DNA from: Wolfiporia cocos
Taxonomy: Eukaryota; Basidiomycota; Agaricomycetes; Polyporales; Phaeolaceae
Length of the DNA: 64,000 nt
Reading direction: 5' to 3'
Assembly (NCBI GenBank): GCA_029448655.1
Contig: JACCLO010000002.1
Coordinates: 434,001-498,000, forward strand
Shown here: piece after piece, positions 46,656-58,853 of the stretch
Position numbering within the stretch: position 1 is the first letter of the stretch
Layout of the letters: each line of letters opens with the position of its first letter
Translations under genes and position numbers: made by a program
Notes under the pieces: model-generated
The model's input: only the letters and a program-made list of their open reading frames with translations
What the model was told of the DNA's origin: nothing
Database searches by the model: none

Positions 46656-47867
46656 ATGGAACATACGGCAACCCCTAGCCAGCAACTCTCCCGCTCTGCC
46701 TCAGCGGCCAGTATCTCTTCCGTTGAGTCCAGCGGAGGCGTTGAGGGCACAGGAGCGATCGAAGCTCTCGACACCGGCGCAAGGCGGACGCGGAAACGTT
46801 TCACAAACGAACAACTGATGATGCTGGAGCTGCTCTATCGGGAAACGTCGCACCCCACACGCGAGCAGCGCGACGCGTTAGCTAAGGGTGGAGACATGTG
46901 CGTGTTATACCCGCTACTTGTGACAATGATTATTGGAATACTTCGTTCCAAAAATTGTCGACTCGATATGAACCGACCGACGCGTTGACTTTACAGGGAA
47001 GTACGATCTGTCACCGTATGGTTCCAGAACAAGCGTCAGGCAGAACGTCGTGAAAACGCCGCTTTACATGGCCCCGCTCACCGCACAGCGACAGGCAAAG
47101 CCAATTCTCCCTTCTCCGAAGCAGTCGGGAAGACTATCCACACCGAGCTTTTATCCTCCCGAAAACGCTCCCTGTCCCGCTCCCACAGCACGATCGAGAC
47201 TGCGCGCCACACCAGGTCCTCACACACCCTTCAGCGGACCGCCACTGAGCCACTTCTGGCTCCCCCTCGCGTTACACAAGTCCGCGAGGCGCTCTCCCGC
47301 CAGCTCTCGCTGGACCATATCGCCACGCTCGCCGAGCGCCCTCACCCGCCAGACTCCCTATCACGGTCTAGACCGCGCACTCCACTGTACCCGATTACCC
47401 CGCCGAAACGGGACGGACGCGCACTGTGGGAGAACATGCTCTCGTCCCCGCCTGGACTTTCGCCCGGCCCGCAGGCAGACCGGCTGTTGCTCGAGTATGG
47501 GTGTGGGCGCTCGAAACGAATGCGCACACTTGAGTGGGCATGTGCCGCCGCGCGAATCGCTCGGCTGGACGCAAAAACGAAGTCCAAGGCTGAGTCCCAG
47601 AAGAACGATGATGCGGAATCATTAGACCTGGGCGGTGACACTGAGGAGGAGGGTGACGAGCACGAGGCGGTCACGCCCAGGGGCAGTCAAGTGTTCGAAG
47701 GTGGGAGGCTAATTCGAAGGTGGGATTCAGGAGAAAGTGACAAGGTCAGGATCGAGGACAGCACGAGCTCGAGCGCATTAGGAGAGCGCAGCCTCGAAGC
47801 GGGAAAGGAGCGTGCCGAAGTGGAGATGGACGCTGCTCTCGTCCTATGCGATCTAGGAAAGAAGTGA
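46656..47867 (+). CDS. Homeodomain transcription factor
   Basis: Exons 46656..46897 and 46997..47867 give 370 aa. The homeodomain is at about 46-105: RRTRKRFTNEQLMMLELLY, a helix 2 region SHPTREQRDALAK, and recognition helix EVRSVTVWFQNKRQAERR. The 99-base intron sits just before this helix, after GGDM. Helix 3 has the invariant W, F, N and R residues. It lacks the three-residue loop insertion of TALE proteins, so it is a typical fungal homeobox protein, not obviously a mating-type HD1. The remainder is Ser/Arg-rich and then acidic, with a conserved-looking LLEYGCGRSKRMRTLEWACAA block at about 240. There is no adjacent partner homeobox gene, which argues against a mating locus. Confidence 0.92.
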
Positions 47868-48011
47868 TCATCATGCAAGAAGTCACCAACGGGGCCCCAA
47901 GAAAGATCTATTATGGCGATATGATTGTAGTACCTATGCAACCTTTAGCATTCCGTGTCTCTAGTCCAACTAAACGTCACCAGTGCGTTGTCCCATGCCA
48001 GTGCCAGTCAA

Positions 48012-49259
48012 CTACACCCAGCCTATACGATAGAGCACATAACCACCCTCGTCCACCCGTCCAAGCCCTTCTTGTCGTTCGAGCTTCTCGAGGCTCAGGA
48101 TCGCCAGTTGTGATTTACCATCGGACACGCCTTCACGCAATTTTTCCGCGGGCGGGAACACCTCTTCGACCGTGTCGCTCATGCCCTCGTGCCTGCCCGT
48201 GGAGCGTAATGCGATGATCAACCAAAATACACCGGATTGCTGGGATCCGTCATCAGCGCGGACAAGGAGACGCTCTACGCAATTTTTGATCCAACGCGCA
48301 TGCGACGGATGGTAGACGACGTCTGCGGCTAGAATGACGTCGAATGGACGTGCCAGCTCTTGCGTGTAAACAGGATGCTCCCAATCAAGGGCACGCACGA
48401 CGATTGGCGCAGTACTTTCGGGTTGTGGGTCGGAGCAAGGCGGAAAGTTGGTGTCAACGTTAGCTTGGAGGTTGGCGAGGACAGATGGATGAAAGTCCGT
48501 GGCGACTACGGGATATGCCAGAGTGTGAGAGGGCGCGTGCTGCTGCAATATTTTCGCGGCAGCAATGCTGAGCAGACCGGTACCTGCGCCGAGCTCGAGG
48601 ACTCGCGGCTCGTAACCCCTCGCACATGGACCAAGTCCAAACGTGTCCGGCGAAGAACAGATTCGCTCAGAAAGGTGTACCGAGCTCGCCCAGCTCTGCA
48701 GTCCGACCGATGTGTGATCCTCGCTGAGCAGCGGCGCGTCATTCAGCTCCACGGAGACCTCATCCCCTCCTTGCGTAGCGAACGCGAAACGGCGCGTGAT
48801 GTCTTCGTCCTCCTCCTCGTCACCAGCAAAACTTGCCAAAATGGCGGCAGCATTGTCTACGAGCGCAGCGCGAGCGTCTGACTCTTCGTCCGACGATGCG
48901 GAGAATACGAAGGTGTCGGAGCGCGCAGTGAATCCGGTGAGCCAGCGGATGGCGTGTTCGCGCTCAAAGGAGTCGGCGCGAAGGGTGTCTAGCTCGTCTG
49001 CGTCTGATGTCGGGCATTCATCCTCATCTTCTTCGGCGGAGGCGTATCCGGAATCAGGCACGGAGTTATCGTGGATGAGATGCTCGGGAAGGTGTTTTGC
49101 AGATGATTCCGCTGGCAGACCCAGCACTGTCTGTGGCGCATAGATGTTGCGCAGATTTTCGAGTGCCTCTGCGACTCGACCAGGAGAACAGGATGCGAGC
49201 CGTGCAAGGGGAGGAAGGCATGAAGTCGGCGGGGTGGGTCGACGGGTAAGGTTACCCAT
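48012..49259 (-). CDS. Family-16 (METTL21-like) SAM-dependent methyltransferase
   Basis: Single exon, 415 aa. SAM-binding motif I is LELGAGTGLLSIAAAK, the post-I acidic strand is VVATDFHPSVLANL, and the motif typical of this family, DVILAADVVYHPSH (D-x-x-Y type), follows. An upstream VGLQSWASSVHLSERI matches the region before motif I. The C-terminal part has GVFWLIIALRSTGRHEG and ends YVLYRIGWV. Members methylate lysines on proteins such as elongation factors and chaperones; the substrate here cannot be told from sequence. An acidic low-complexity insert (EEDEDECPTSDADE) lies near residue 80. One of the few intronless genes here. Confidence 0.9.
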   Translation of the reverse strand: MGNLTRRPTPPTSCLPPLARLASCSPGRVAEALENLRNIYAPQTVLGLPAESSAKHLPEHLIHDNSVPDSGYASAEEDEDECPTSDADELDTLRADSFEREHAIRWLTGFTARSDTFVFSASSDEESDARAALVDNAAAILASFAGDEEEDEDITRRFAFATQGGDEVSVELNDAPLLSEDHTSVGLQSWASSVHLSERICSSPDTFGLGPCARGYEPRVLELGAGTGLLSIAAAKILQQHAPSHTLAYPVVATDFHPSVLANLQANVDTNFPPCSDPQPESTAPIVVRALDWEHPVYTQELARPFDVILAADVVYHPSHARWIKNCVERLLVRADDGSQQSGVFWLIIALRSTGRHEGMSDTVEEVFPPAEKLREGVSDGKSQLAILSLEKLERQEGLGRVDEGGYVLYRIGWV

Positions 49260-49675
49260 AATTATCGTCAGTCTAACGCTTCTACACCTTGTCTAACGGT
49301 CTTGCGTGAGTATAGAGAGCAGTAGGTTTACAGCCTTGAACTTCTATGCAATAGATATTGCTGCGAAAATCCAGGAAATAGATGGAGTCCCTCTAGTCTA
49401 GGGTATTGTCTACGGTCTAGTTTTCGTGGAGACTCTATGAGAGGGCTTGAGAAGAAACACAACCAAGGATCAATTTCTATCCCCTTGGTTGCTATGACTG
49501 AGAAGCAGGCATCTTTGAAGATGAGAGATGAGAGTGTACAGTGAGTGAAACAAGGCTGTGCCTGCAGATTTTGGATGCATCGGCTGTCGCCGATAGAGGC
49601 TCCTGGACAACAACCGACAACGAAAGCCACTCGTCACTTGCCAATTCGAGATTCAGATATACCCCAGCTCTCGCT
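49260..49675. other. Spacer between divergent genes
   Basis: Promoter region for the methyltransferase (-) and the Gon7-like gene (+). A frame upstream of and in phase with the Gon7-like ATG opens at 49541 but is probably leader sequence. Confidence 0.45.
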
Positions 49676-49969
49676 ATGGCTCCTGCACTCACTGTAACAT
49701 ATGAGCTGCATCCTCCTCCAAATGCCATTGAATGTGTGCTTCCACCGAAGCAATCCCATGGCTTCCCTGTTTCTCCAACCGAGGACGCAAAGGCTTACTA
49801 CGAAGCCCTCCGGCTGTCCATAGCACAAGCGAAGACCAAACTTGGGGAGGAGTTGACTATCTGGAGAGATGCTGTAGGAAGCAGGGAGCAGGCTAAAGAG
49901 AGCACCGTACCGAAGAAAGAAGAGGAAGATGAAGACGAAGACGAAGACGAAGAGGGTGACGAGGAATGA
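49676..49969 (+). CDS. Gon7-like subunit of the EKC/KEOPS complex
   Basis: 97 aa, no intron. The sequence begins MAPALTVTYELHPPPN, has a central helix (TEDAKAYYEALRLSIAQAKTKLGEELTIWRDAV, here quoted in part) and ends in a Glu/Asp run. Fungal Gon7 proteins are short, with this kind of N-terminal strand, amphipathic helix and acidic tail. KEOPS makes the t6A modification of tRNA. The match rests on pattern and size only, so the name is tentative. An in-frame start at 49541 would add 45 residues that do not look like the family. Confidence 0.6.
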   Translation: MAPALTVTYELHPPPNAIECVLPPKQSHGFPVSPTEDAKAYYEALRLSIAQAKTKLGEELTIWRDAVGSREQAKESTVPKKEEEDEDEDEDEEGDEE

Positions 49970-50136
49970 ATGACCTCTATAGTCGATCAACTCGGTGAGG
50001 TTTCTCTATCCAGATTACCGATTCATCGACCAACCAGCACCTGTATCACGCATCTATTTCGACAGTATGTATACTGCACAAATTCCTCGCTGAACGGACA
50101 GGCAAAAATGTATGATGTACCCATACTAAACTGCAA

Positions 50137-51391
50137 CTAGTTACTGCGCTTCTCCTTGCCCCGCGGCCGCTCGCGCACCACCATCTTGTTGCTGTTCTTT
50201 GGTCCCTTGGGGCCCGGCTTACGCGTACGCTTGCCCTTCGTCAGCCAGCCCCAGATGGAACGTGGGTGCTTATTTCCCTTAGACTTTCCACGTCCACCTC
50301 CGTGAGGGTGGTCACACCTGCACCACATGTGTCAGGCATTGAATGTGCATTGCCTGCATCAACGAATCATACCTGTTCATTGCCGCGCCTCGGACGTGTG
50401 GCCTCCGCCCAAGCCACCGAGCCCGACCAGCCTTGCCCAGGCTACGATTTTTCCACAAGGGATTGCTGACCTTCCCAATTGTCGCAACACAGTCCTGAAG
50501 AACCCTCCGGACCTCCCCACTCTGCAGCCGCACCTGCGTGTAGCGTCCATTATCCTCATGTGCAACCACCTGACCGAAAGTCCCGGCAGATCGCACAAGA
50601 AGTGCACGGCCCTGAGGGTTCAGTGCGATGCTGTGAATGATGGTGCCGGTGGGAATGAGACGAAGGGGGAGGACGTTGCCTGGCTTGATGGTCATTGCAC
50701 GCAGGACACCCAGCGCCAAAGAGGCGGTCGAGGTCGTCTGAGTACTCCCGTCTTCGCCCGTCACGTCGACGGACTTGCCGCGAATGTTCTCGGAGTCAAC
50801 GTACCCAGGGACAAGGCCGTCAGGGATGCCCCGCCGGAAGCTCTGCACGACATGACCCGCGCGCAGGCCATCGCAGGCCAGAATATAGCTCCACACTTTG
50901 CTCCCATCCACATTGGGGTTGCGATTCTTGAGAAGTGCAATATGCGCCGACCGGTTCGGGTCGTACTCTATGCGGACGACATCATGCGGACCTGGTTCCG
51001 AGCGCATGAAGTCGACGATACGGAGTCGCCGTCTGTGTCCCCCGCCGCGAGACCGCACGGTTATGTGACCATGATTGTTGCGTCCGCCCTTCTTGCGCAG
51101 GGCCATGGTCAGCAGCCGGATTGGCCGTCCCTTCCAGAGGTGGGAGTTGAGTGGTCGTTTAAGATGGCGGCGGCCTGGCGTCACGGGCTTGTAGCTTTTG
51201 AAAAGCTCGGATGTACGAGCGAGGGCAGCATTGATGGCGGTCGGCGTATACTGTGTTGTAGCTTCTGTAGCATACTTTCGTGTCTGAACGTTTGCTTGCA
51301 GCGCGGCGGTCGCGCGTGACGATGACGAGGCTGCTGTCGCGATGGAGGTAAAGCAGGAGCGAAGCAGGCTAGCCCCGCATCGAGAGAACAT
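50137..51391 (-). CDS. Mitochondrial large-subunit ribosomal protein uL2m
   Basis: Exons 51391..50373 and 50317..50137 (minus) give 399 aa. The first ~45 residues are Ser/Arg/Ala-rich without acidic residues, a mitochondrial presequence. uL2 motifs follow: [81 protein letters not shown] and [12 protein letters not shown], then across the intron the peptidyl-transferase loop [20 protein letters not shown]. The gene diverges from the Rvb2 gene with only 131 bases between start codons. Confidence 0.96.
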
Positions 51392-51522
51392 TCCCCTGCG
51401 TGATGTCCGCCAGACGCAGACGGCTCGGAGGTCGTGGGCGAGCGGAGGGCGAGCGGAGGTCGTGGGCGAGCAGAGCGGTTGTTTGGTTCACACAAACAGA
51501 CGCGTTTCTCCAAGTCGCGATC
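51392..51522. promoter_or_regulatory. 131-bp bidirectional promoter with 17-bp direct repeat
   Basis: It lies between the uL2m (-) and Rvb2 (+) start codons. GGAGGTCGTGGGCGAGC occurs at 51427-51443 and again at 51455-51471, 28 bases apart, with GAGCGGAGG copies between. The whole region is GC-rich and lacks a TATA box. Confidence 0.65.
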
Positions 51523-53321
<1,799 letters not shown>

Positions 53322-53864
53322 AAGGGTCGCCCATGTGGATAGTGCGGTCTTCCTGTACATTGGGTACGTAGTGTCTTGGCTATTGTCTCCTTGGCAGCTC
53401 CTTTGCTCACAGGTTGGGTACTCCAAGTCTCTTGTCTGTTACAGTTTACGCAATATATTAATGAAGTACGGACGTGACTTGCTTATGCACGATGCGCGAG
53501 GGTCGTGACCGATTGTTTGAATGTTCTGATTCCGTGCCGCACGTCTACGTCTAGCGGTGATCAGCTGAGGTCTTGCTTCTGGCATCACTTGTCAGCCACC
53601 GAGATTTCGCGGTATCACTAATGGTCTCACGTTACCTGGCTTCGCACAGAGGGACAAATGGACTGTTGTTTGTCAATGGTATGTCATTAATTCGCTGCAG
53701 GGCTTTAAAGGCAGTCGGGAAAATGAGGACATGCACGAGTTTTTCTTCCCCGCTATCACCTCTCAGTCTGTGCAGTCGTATTCTTCGCTTGCAGTCACCA
53801 TGGTAAGTGGAACGGCTCTAGACGCTACATTTCTATTCTTACGTGAAGATGGTAGCAACAATCA
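53322..53864. other. Spacer
   Basis: 543 bases: the Rvb2 3' end and upstream region of the small Ser-rich gene. No other gene supported. Confidence 0.5.
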
Positions 53865-54549
53865 ATGAGCACCAACCCCCAACCTATTCGTCCCAGTCGT
53901 CCGTCAATCTCAAGCAGAGTCAAGGGGAAGCTGCGCTCTCTTTCGCGAACTGTTAGTGCTGTTTGCCCCTTCCCAATTTCCATCAAAATTGAACTTCTCA
54001 TAGCGTTCACAGTCGGACTCCTTGTCAGTGGTCTCATCGTCGGGCACTGATTCAGAGACGGCTACATTGGTGAAGAGATAGTTCAAGATTCAGGCAAGCT
54101 TACTGATATTATATATGCAGGTCGACTTCGCCATTGATGTTAACAATCAAGCGCAATACATACTAGAGGAAAGAGGCGATACGGAGGGCGAAGTACATAC
54201 ATCAAATTCCAATCATTGCGATGGACCTCCCTCACCTATTGTATCCGCGCAACCGCAGGAAACCGAAGACGACATGCTTGGCTGGGACAACATGTCGTGG
54301 TCGATGAAGAAACCAGTGAAACGCAGTTCAAAGACATCTAACGGTGTATCGTCGTCGTCGTCTTCTACACCCACGACGCCCCAGGTGAGAAATGGGTTGA
54401 GCCTCTTCTGGCGAGCACTACCTGACCTATCGATTGCTTAGAATCGTTCGTTACAAACAGGAAATGCAGGTCGCAATGCCGCCTTCGCGCAGAGTCAGCA
54501 GAATTCAACGAAAGGACGTCTTTTACCTCCAACGTCATCCCGTTCATAG
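53865..54549 (+). CDS. Small Ser-rich protein of unknown function
   Basis: Exons 53865..53951, 54004..54069, 54121..54384 and 54442..54549 give 174 aa, and all exons are whole codons (three phase-0 introns). It begins MSTNPQPIRPSRPSISSRVK, has a Ser-rich patch (SDSLSVVSSSGTDSETATL), then FAIDVNNQAQYILEERGDT, then MLGWDNMSWSMKKPVKR and a Ser run. The WDNMSWSMKKP block near residue 110 is the best candidate for a conserved motif. I recognise no family. Support comes from four consistent splice joins; there is no external evidence here. Confidence 0.6.
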
Positions 54550-55062
54550 GCTAGAACTCTTCGCGCTCCGGTCAGCTTATCTCCTGGCATCGTTTACTCG
54601 GATGCTCACTCGTACATTGGCAGAATCTTAATGGCTCGTTATGGAAAACAGAGCTTTAGTATAAATAGCGTGTATACCCTATTCTTTCTTCGACGCTTCG
54701 TTTCTGCGCCGCATGCAAGTATACCCCGTCTTCCAGAGCGCACCATGCTGGTTCCGTCAATTGCCTGCTCTCATTTGTATATCCAGCGGCCATATGTCTA
54801 GGTACTATTTCCGACCAAATGAACTATGATTTGCCGTCCATATTTCCTTTATCTCGCTTTTTGCGATCTGCTGCTAGCCAGCCGCGATGATGCCGGTGAG
54901 ATTGCCTTCGCGGGATGTATATCATTCCGTGTTCGATGACATAATGTACGTACAATGAAGTGTGGTCGGCGAAACCACCGCAGTCTGCGATTCTGCCATA
55001 TGGTGAAATGGCAATCGGAAGCATACGCACGCAATTCAAACTAACTACCGCCCCTGGGCCGC
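54550..55062. other. Spacer between convergent genes
   Basis: 3' ends of the Ser-rich gene (+) and the RS-rich gene (-). Nothing else seen. Confidence 0.5.
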
Positions 55063-56247
55063 TCAGCCGAACTTGTCTTTGGCCATCTGCATAAACATAT
55101 CCATGGTCGCCTTGTCCTTCTGCCGAATCGCATCCGCGCGTTCTTGTGCAGCGGACATTCTCTCATCCCTCGCACCGAACCGCTTCTCCTCGTAGCGCCT
55201 GCGTGCAGCATCCCTGCGTGCGATCCTGGGCATTCAACAAGTTGCCGGGTCAGTTCCCACCACCAACCATAGCCGTCGAGCACGTACTGTTCCTTGAAGC
55301 TGTCCCCGCCCCCCAAGAGCGTCGAGTCGTCAGCCTCGAGGCCTTCGTCCCCGCGCTCCCTGAACGCGCGGTCGCTCTCTCGCTGCGCGCGCTTCTTCTC
55401 CAGCATGCCCTCCCGCCCGACCGGTTTCGGCCCCACCAGGTCCTCCACGCGCTCCTTCTCCTCGCGCCGCTCGCGTTTTCGCTTGTGGTCCCGCTCAGCC
55501 GCGCGGTACTCCTCCGCGGCTTCGCGCGCGAGGGTCAGATCGGACTGAGACGGGAGCGTGGGGCCCTGCGTGCGCCCACGCGAACTCGAGATGGAGGTAG
55601 AGGGGCGGTTGTGTGTCGCTGCGCCAACTTCGTCGCGGGCGGCTTGGAGGGCGGCGCTGTCTGTGCTGGAGGCTTTGGAGGCGAAGGACCAGCGGTAGGC
55701 GGTATGGCTGCTTGCGGAAGGTGCATCGACCCCTTCGTAGAGCGATTCTGATGATGCGAAGCGTGGTGAGAATAGACATGTCGCGCACCGTGCGAGTGTC
55801 ACATACTACGTAGTTTCCCGCGGTTCCACGCCTCAAAATGACTTTCGATTTCAAAACTGGTCAAAATTGCAAGCTGAAACGCTACTCTACCTTTACGAAC
55901 TTGCGGAAGTACCTGTCTCAATCGCTCAGCAACCACGAGGCAAACAGTCCGATGAACTCACTTTCGCGCTTTGTCACTCGACAGCTCATCGAAGTACTGA
56001 CAGGCCCTACTACATTAGCACGCTCACCTCTGCGTATTAAAACTAGAGGTCAGACCTTTCCCTTCTCGTCCTTCAGCCAGACTCGAAACTCGTCGCTCTT
56101 GAGGAAATAGTCTGATTCTGAGATGGGCGATGCTCCGCTGGGCAGTGGGATACTCCTCTCTGGAGAGCGAGATCTCGAACGACGCCGTTCGCGCGACGGC
56201 GACCGCGAACGCTCGCGCGAATACGAACGGTGTCGACGCGATGGCAT
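55063..56247 (-). CDS. Conserved RS-rich, highly charged protein of unknown function
   Basis: Minus-strand exons 56247..56056, 55996..55962, 55912..55891, 55831..55810, 55747..55288 and 55225..55063 total 894 bases (297 aa). The N-terminus is an Arg/Ser domain (MPSRRHRSYSRERSRSPS), as in splicing-related proteins. A folded-looking core follows: YFLKSDEFRVWLKDEKGKYF, DELSSDKARKYFRKFVKAWN, then RGKLQSLYEGVDAPSA and AYRWSF. The rest is charged helix: GPTLPSQSDLTLAREAAEEY, LVGPKPVGREGMLEKKRAQR and the C-terminal DKATMDMFMQMAKDKFG. Exons 3 and 4 are 22 bases each, and only this splice chain joins the two halves. Left unspliced, the locus looks like two unrelated genes. A role in mRNA processing is inference from the RS domain. 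Confidence 0.82.
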
Positions 56248-56521
56248 CGCTGGCCAGTTGATAGCGGGAGGACAAGTGGTGGTAATAGGCGCTCAACGAC
56301 TGAGATCGTACTCAACGAGCGCCCGATCTCGATCGACGTGAGATCACTGCCCGCGATACAGCCATCGAGGCAATGATGCTATGCATATGGCCGTCTTCAC
56401 GCTGGGTATTACAATGTTTTTGTGTTATGCTTATATTGCAGAACATATGAGGAGGGAACAACAGCAAGACATAATAACCCCAGGTGCGGTGCGCGTGCAG
56501 GCGGCGAGAGTGCATATCATT

Positions 56522-57181
56522 TTAGATGGTCGTCTCGTAAGGAACAGGGGTCATCGTCTGAGGGATGTTGCCGTTTGTTGAAATCGTGTGTGCGGCACGA
56601 GGCTGGGCAGGGATGCGCTTGAGGTTGATGCGCTCTAACGCACACGGTTGATATGAATAACTGCAACCGAGTTTGAAGAATAGACCTCAGACTTACCGCC
56701 TTTCGCCTTCGCCTCAACAGCCGCCTCGCGGTTCCGCTTGACGCGGTCGAGGAACTCCTGCCTGCATTTCGAGTGCCGGACGTGCTCGACACGGAGGTTC
56801 ACCCGCTTCTCAATGTAGCGGTTGCCAACGACCTTGTTGACAATAACGCCTACGGAGGTCGGCGTGACGTTGTACACGATACCGGTCCGGCTGCGAGGTT
56901 ACACGTACTCAAGACGTGGCTGGAGTGCACAAGCCACACATACGCACCCGTGGTAGTACTTGTGCGGCATACCCTTCTGCTGCGCCGCGTTTGCCTTGAT
57001 GTCGACGATGTCACCTATGCGGTACACCTTGAGGTACGTCGACAACTTAATGGGGCCATGTTCTGCAGCACGCGATTCAGCTTCCCCGTCCGACCAAGTC
57101 CCAAGCACAAGTCCGCGCACCCTTGAAGCCCCGCTTGAACATGCTGCGCGTGCGCGCGCGGTAACCGTAGGAGTGAGGCAT
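56522..57181 (-). CDS. RPL21: 60S ribosomal protein eL21
   Basis: Minus-strand exons 57181..57121, 57062..56948, 56890..56697 and 56634..56522 give 160 aa, the standard eL21 length. It reads [20 protein letters not shown], then [78 protein letters not shown], and ends with the conserved VPYETTI. It sits in the large cytosolic ribosomal subunit. The gene is divergent from uS4 across 271 bases. Confidence 0.97.
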
Positions 57182-57452
57182 CTTGAGGACTGGACAAACA
57201 AGAAAGGCTCAGTCGTCAAGCACAGGGACAGCAAGCGAGCATACACTAACGTTGTCGGCGTCGGCGATGGCGATGGCGCTAGTATGGATGGCCGTGGAGG
57301 CACAATTTCGGGAAATGCCGGGTGGCTGCGGGGCTGCTTTACAGTTGTGGCGCAGAACCTTGGCTGCTTGTCCGCATTTGGCCATACCCAGATCAGACAT
57401 CGCGTAGCCGGCGCTAGGCCTCTCACCGTCCCCGCCGCCATCCTCAAGAAAA
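57182..57452. promoter_or_regulatory. 271-bp bidirectional ribosomal protein promoter
   Basis: Shared upstream region of eL21 (-) and uS4 (+). No TATA box is visible, and there are CT-rich tracts near both starts. The uS4 start lies in the context AAGAAAAATGCC. Co-regulation of one large- and one small-subunit protein is the likely consequence. Confidence 0.6.
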
Positions 57453-58286
57453 ATGCCTAGGTAATGCCTGTGCTGCCCGTCGTCGGAGTGCTGCGTGTGT
57501 TAACGATGTCTATACAGGGCCCCGAGGAATCACAGCAAGACGTGAGCTTTCTTTTCTTCAAGATCCACTATGTGGAGGGATGCACCGTGCTGATTACAGC
57601 CGTGCCCCATTATCATTTATGATAATACAGCTACAAGGTCCCCCGTCGTCCCTTCGAGAACGCGCGTCTCGATGCCGAGCTGAAGGTGCGAAAAGTGTGG
57701 CGTATCTCTGTGGGCAGTCAAACTTGATAGCTCCCGTCTAGCTCGCTGGCGAGTACGGTCTCCGCAACAAGCGCGAGATCTGGCGCATTGGTCTCATCCT
57801 GTCCAAGATCCGTCGTGCCGCCCGTGAGCTGCTCAAGCTCGACCCCAAGGACCCGAAGCGTCTCTTCGAGGGTAACGCCCTCATTCGCCGGCTCGTGCGC
57901 ATCGGTGTGCTCGACGAGTCGCGCATGCGTCTCGATTACGTGTTGTCGCTCAAGATCGAGGACTTCTTGGAGCGTCGCCTGCAGACACAGGTGTTCAAGA
58001 GCGGTCTGGCGAAGAGCATTCACCATGCTCGTGTGTTGATCCGGCAACGGCACATTCGGTGCGCATGTTCCTCAAGTGTCCCCACGTCTGCTCTGAACAA
58101 AGTTTGTCTAGTGTTGGCAAGCAGATTGTCAACATTCCTTCGTTCGTTGTCCGTCTCGACTCCCAAAAGCACATCGATTTTGCCCTCACCTCGCCATACG
58201 GCGGAGGCCGCTCTGGCCGCGTCAAGCGCAAGCGCGCTGCGGCTGCCGCGAAGAAGGAAGAGGGTGGCGACGAGGAGGAGGAGTAA
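57453..58286 (+). CDS. RPS9: 40S ribosomal protein uS4 (S9)
   Basis: Exons 57453..57460, 57518..57541, 57631..57685, 57742..58058 and 58112..58286 give 192 aa. The first exon is 8 bases (ATG CCT AG). The protein reads [20 protein letters not shown], then [39 protein letters not shown], the S4 RNA-binding domain ([40 protein letters not shown]), [20 protein letters not shown], and a Lys/Ala/Glu tail. It is needed for decoding fidelity and early 40S assembly. Confidence 0.97.
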
Positions 58287-58853
58287 GCGATCTACTCACC
58301 GTCGTTTATTGCTATATCATGTGGGTGTATGTCTATGGTGCCGCATGAGACTATCTATGCGTTTGACTCGCTCACCCACATACGGTACATGATGTACCAG
58401 CATGCCGCGATCTCGCTTTCTCGCCCGGCCTCAGCCTTCATGTCAACCCGTGCGTCGACGTCAGCGTGCCGTAACGGCTCTCCCCACTCGCTTTCAATGA
58501 ACTGCAATCGAGGAAAGAGTGATCACACGGTGTTCTTTGTGCATGTGGTGGTCTTTTGATCTGTGATTATTCCTTCATTTTATTGTTGCTCACTTCAGGG
58601 TCAACTGTCTTCTTGCAAGTCTTGCTCCTGCAGCCGGCCCGAGCGAGGATATCAGAAGTTCTGTTGAAACCTTCGCGTGCGGGTCACCCTGTTGTTAGCA
58701 GAATCATGAGCTCAGATGACCCATACGGTGTGTTCCCTACTTATCATTCGCTGCGGTGCCTATCACACTCCCAATAAATAAGCCTAAGAAAGCCTGCAGT
58801 AAGCAATCCATCGGCACTCGCGACGATCTCACAGCTCTTCGTCGAGGACAACG
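58287..58853. other. Spacer
   Basis: uS4 3' region and GH20 promoter. No gene or clear small RNA seen. Confidence 0.5.

Noticed and set aside
46656..47867. Mating-type homeodomain locus
   Set aside because: Only one homeobox gene is present, without a divergent HD partner or neighbouring mitochondrial peptidase gene, so a mating locus is not supported.
55041..55802. Separate gene beginning at 55802
   Set aside because: That frame opens at GTG, not ATG, and splices cleanly to upstream micro-exons of the RS-rich gene.
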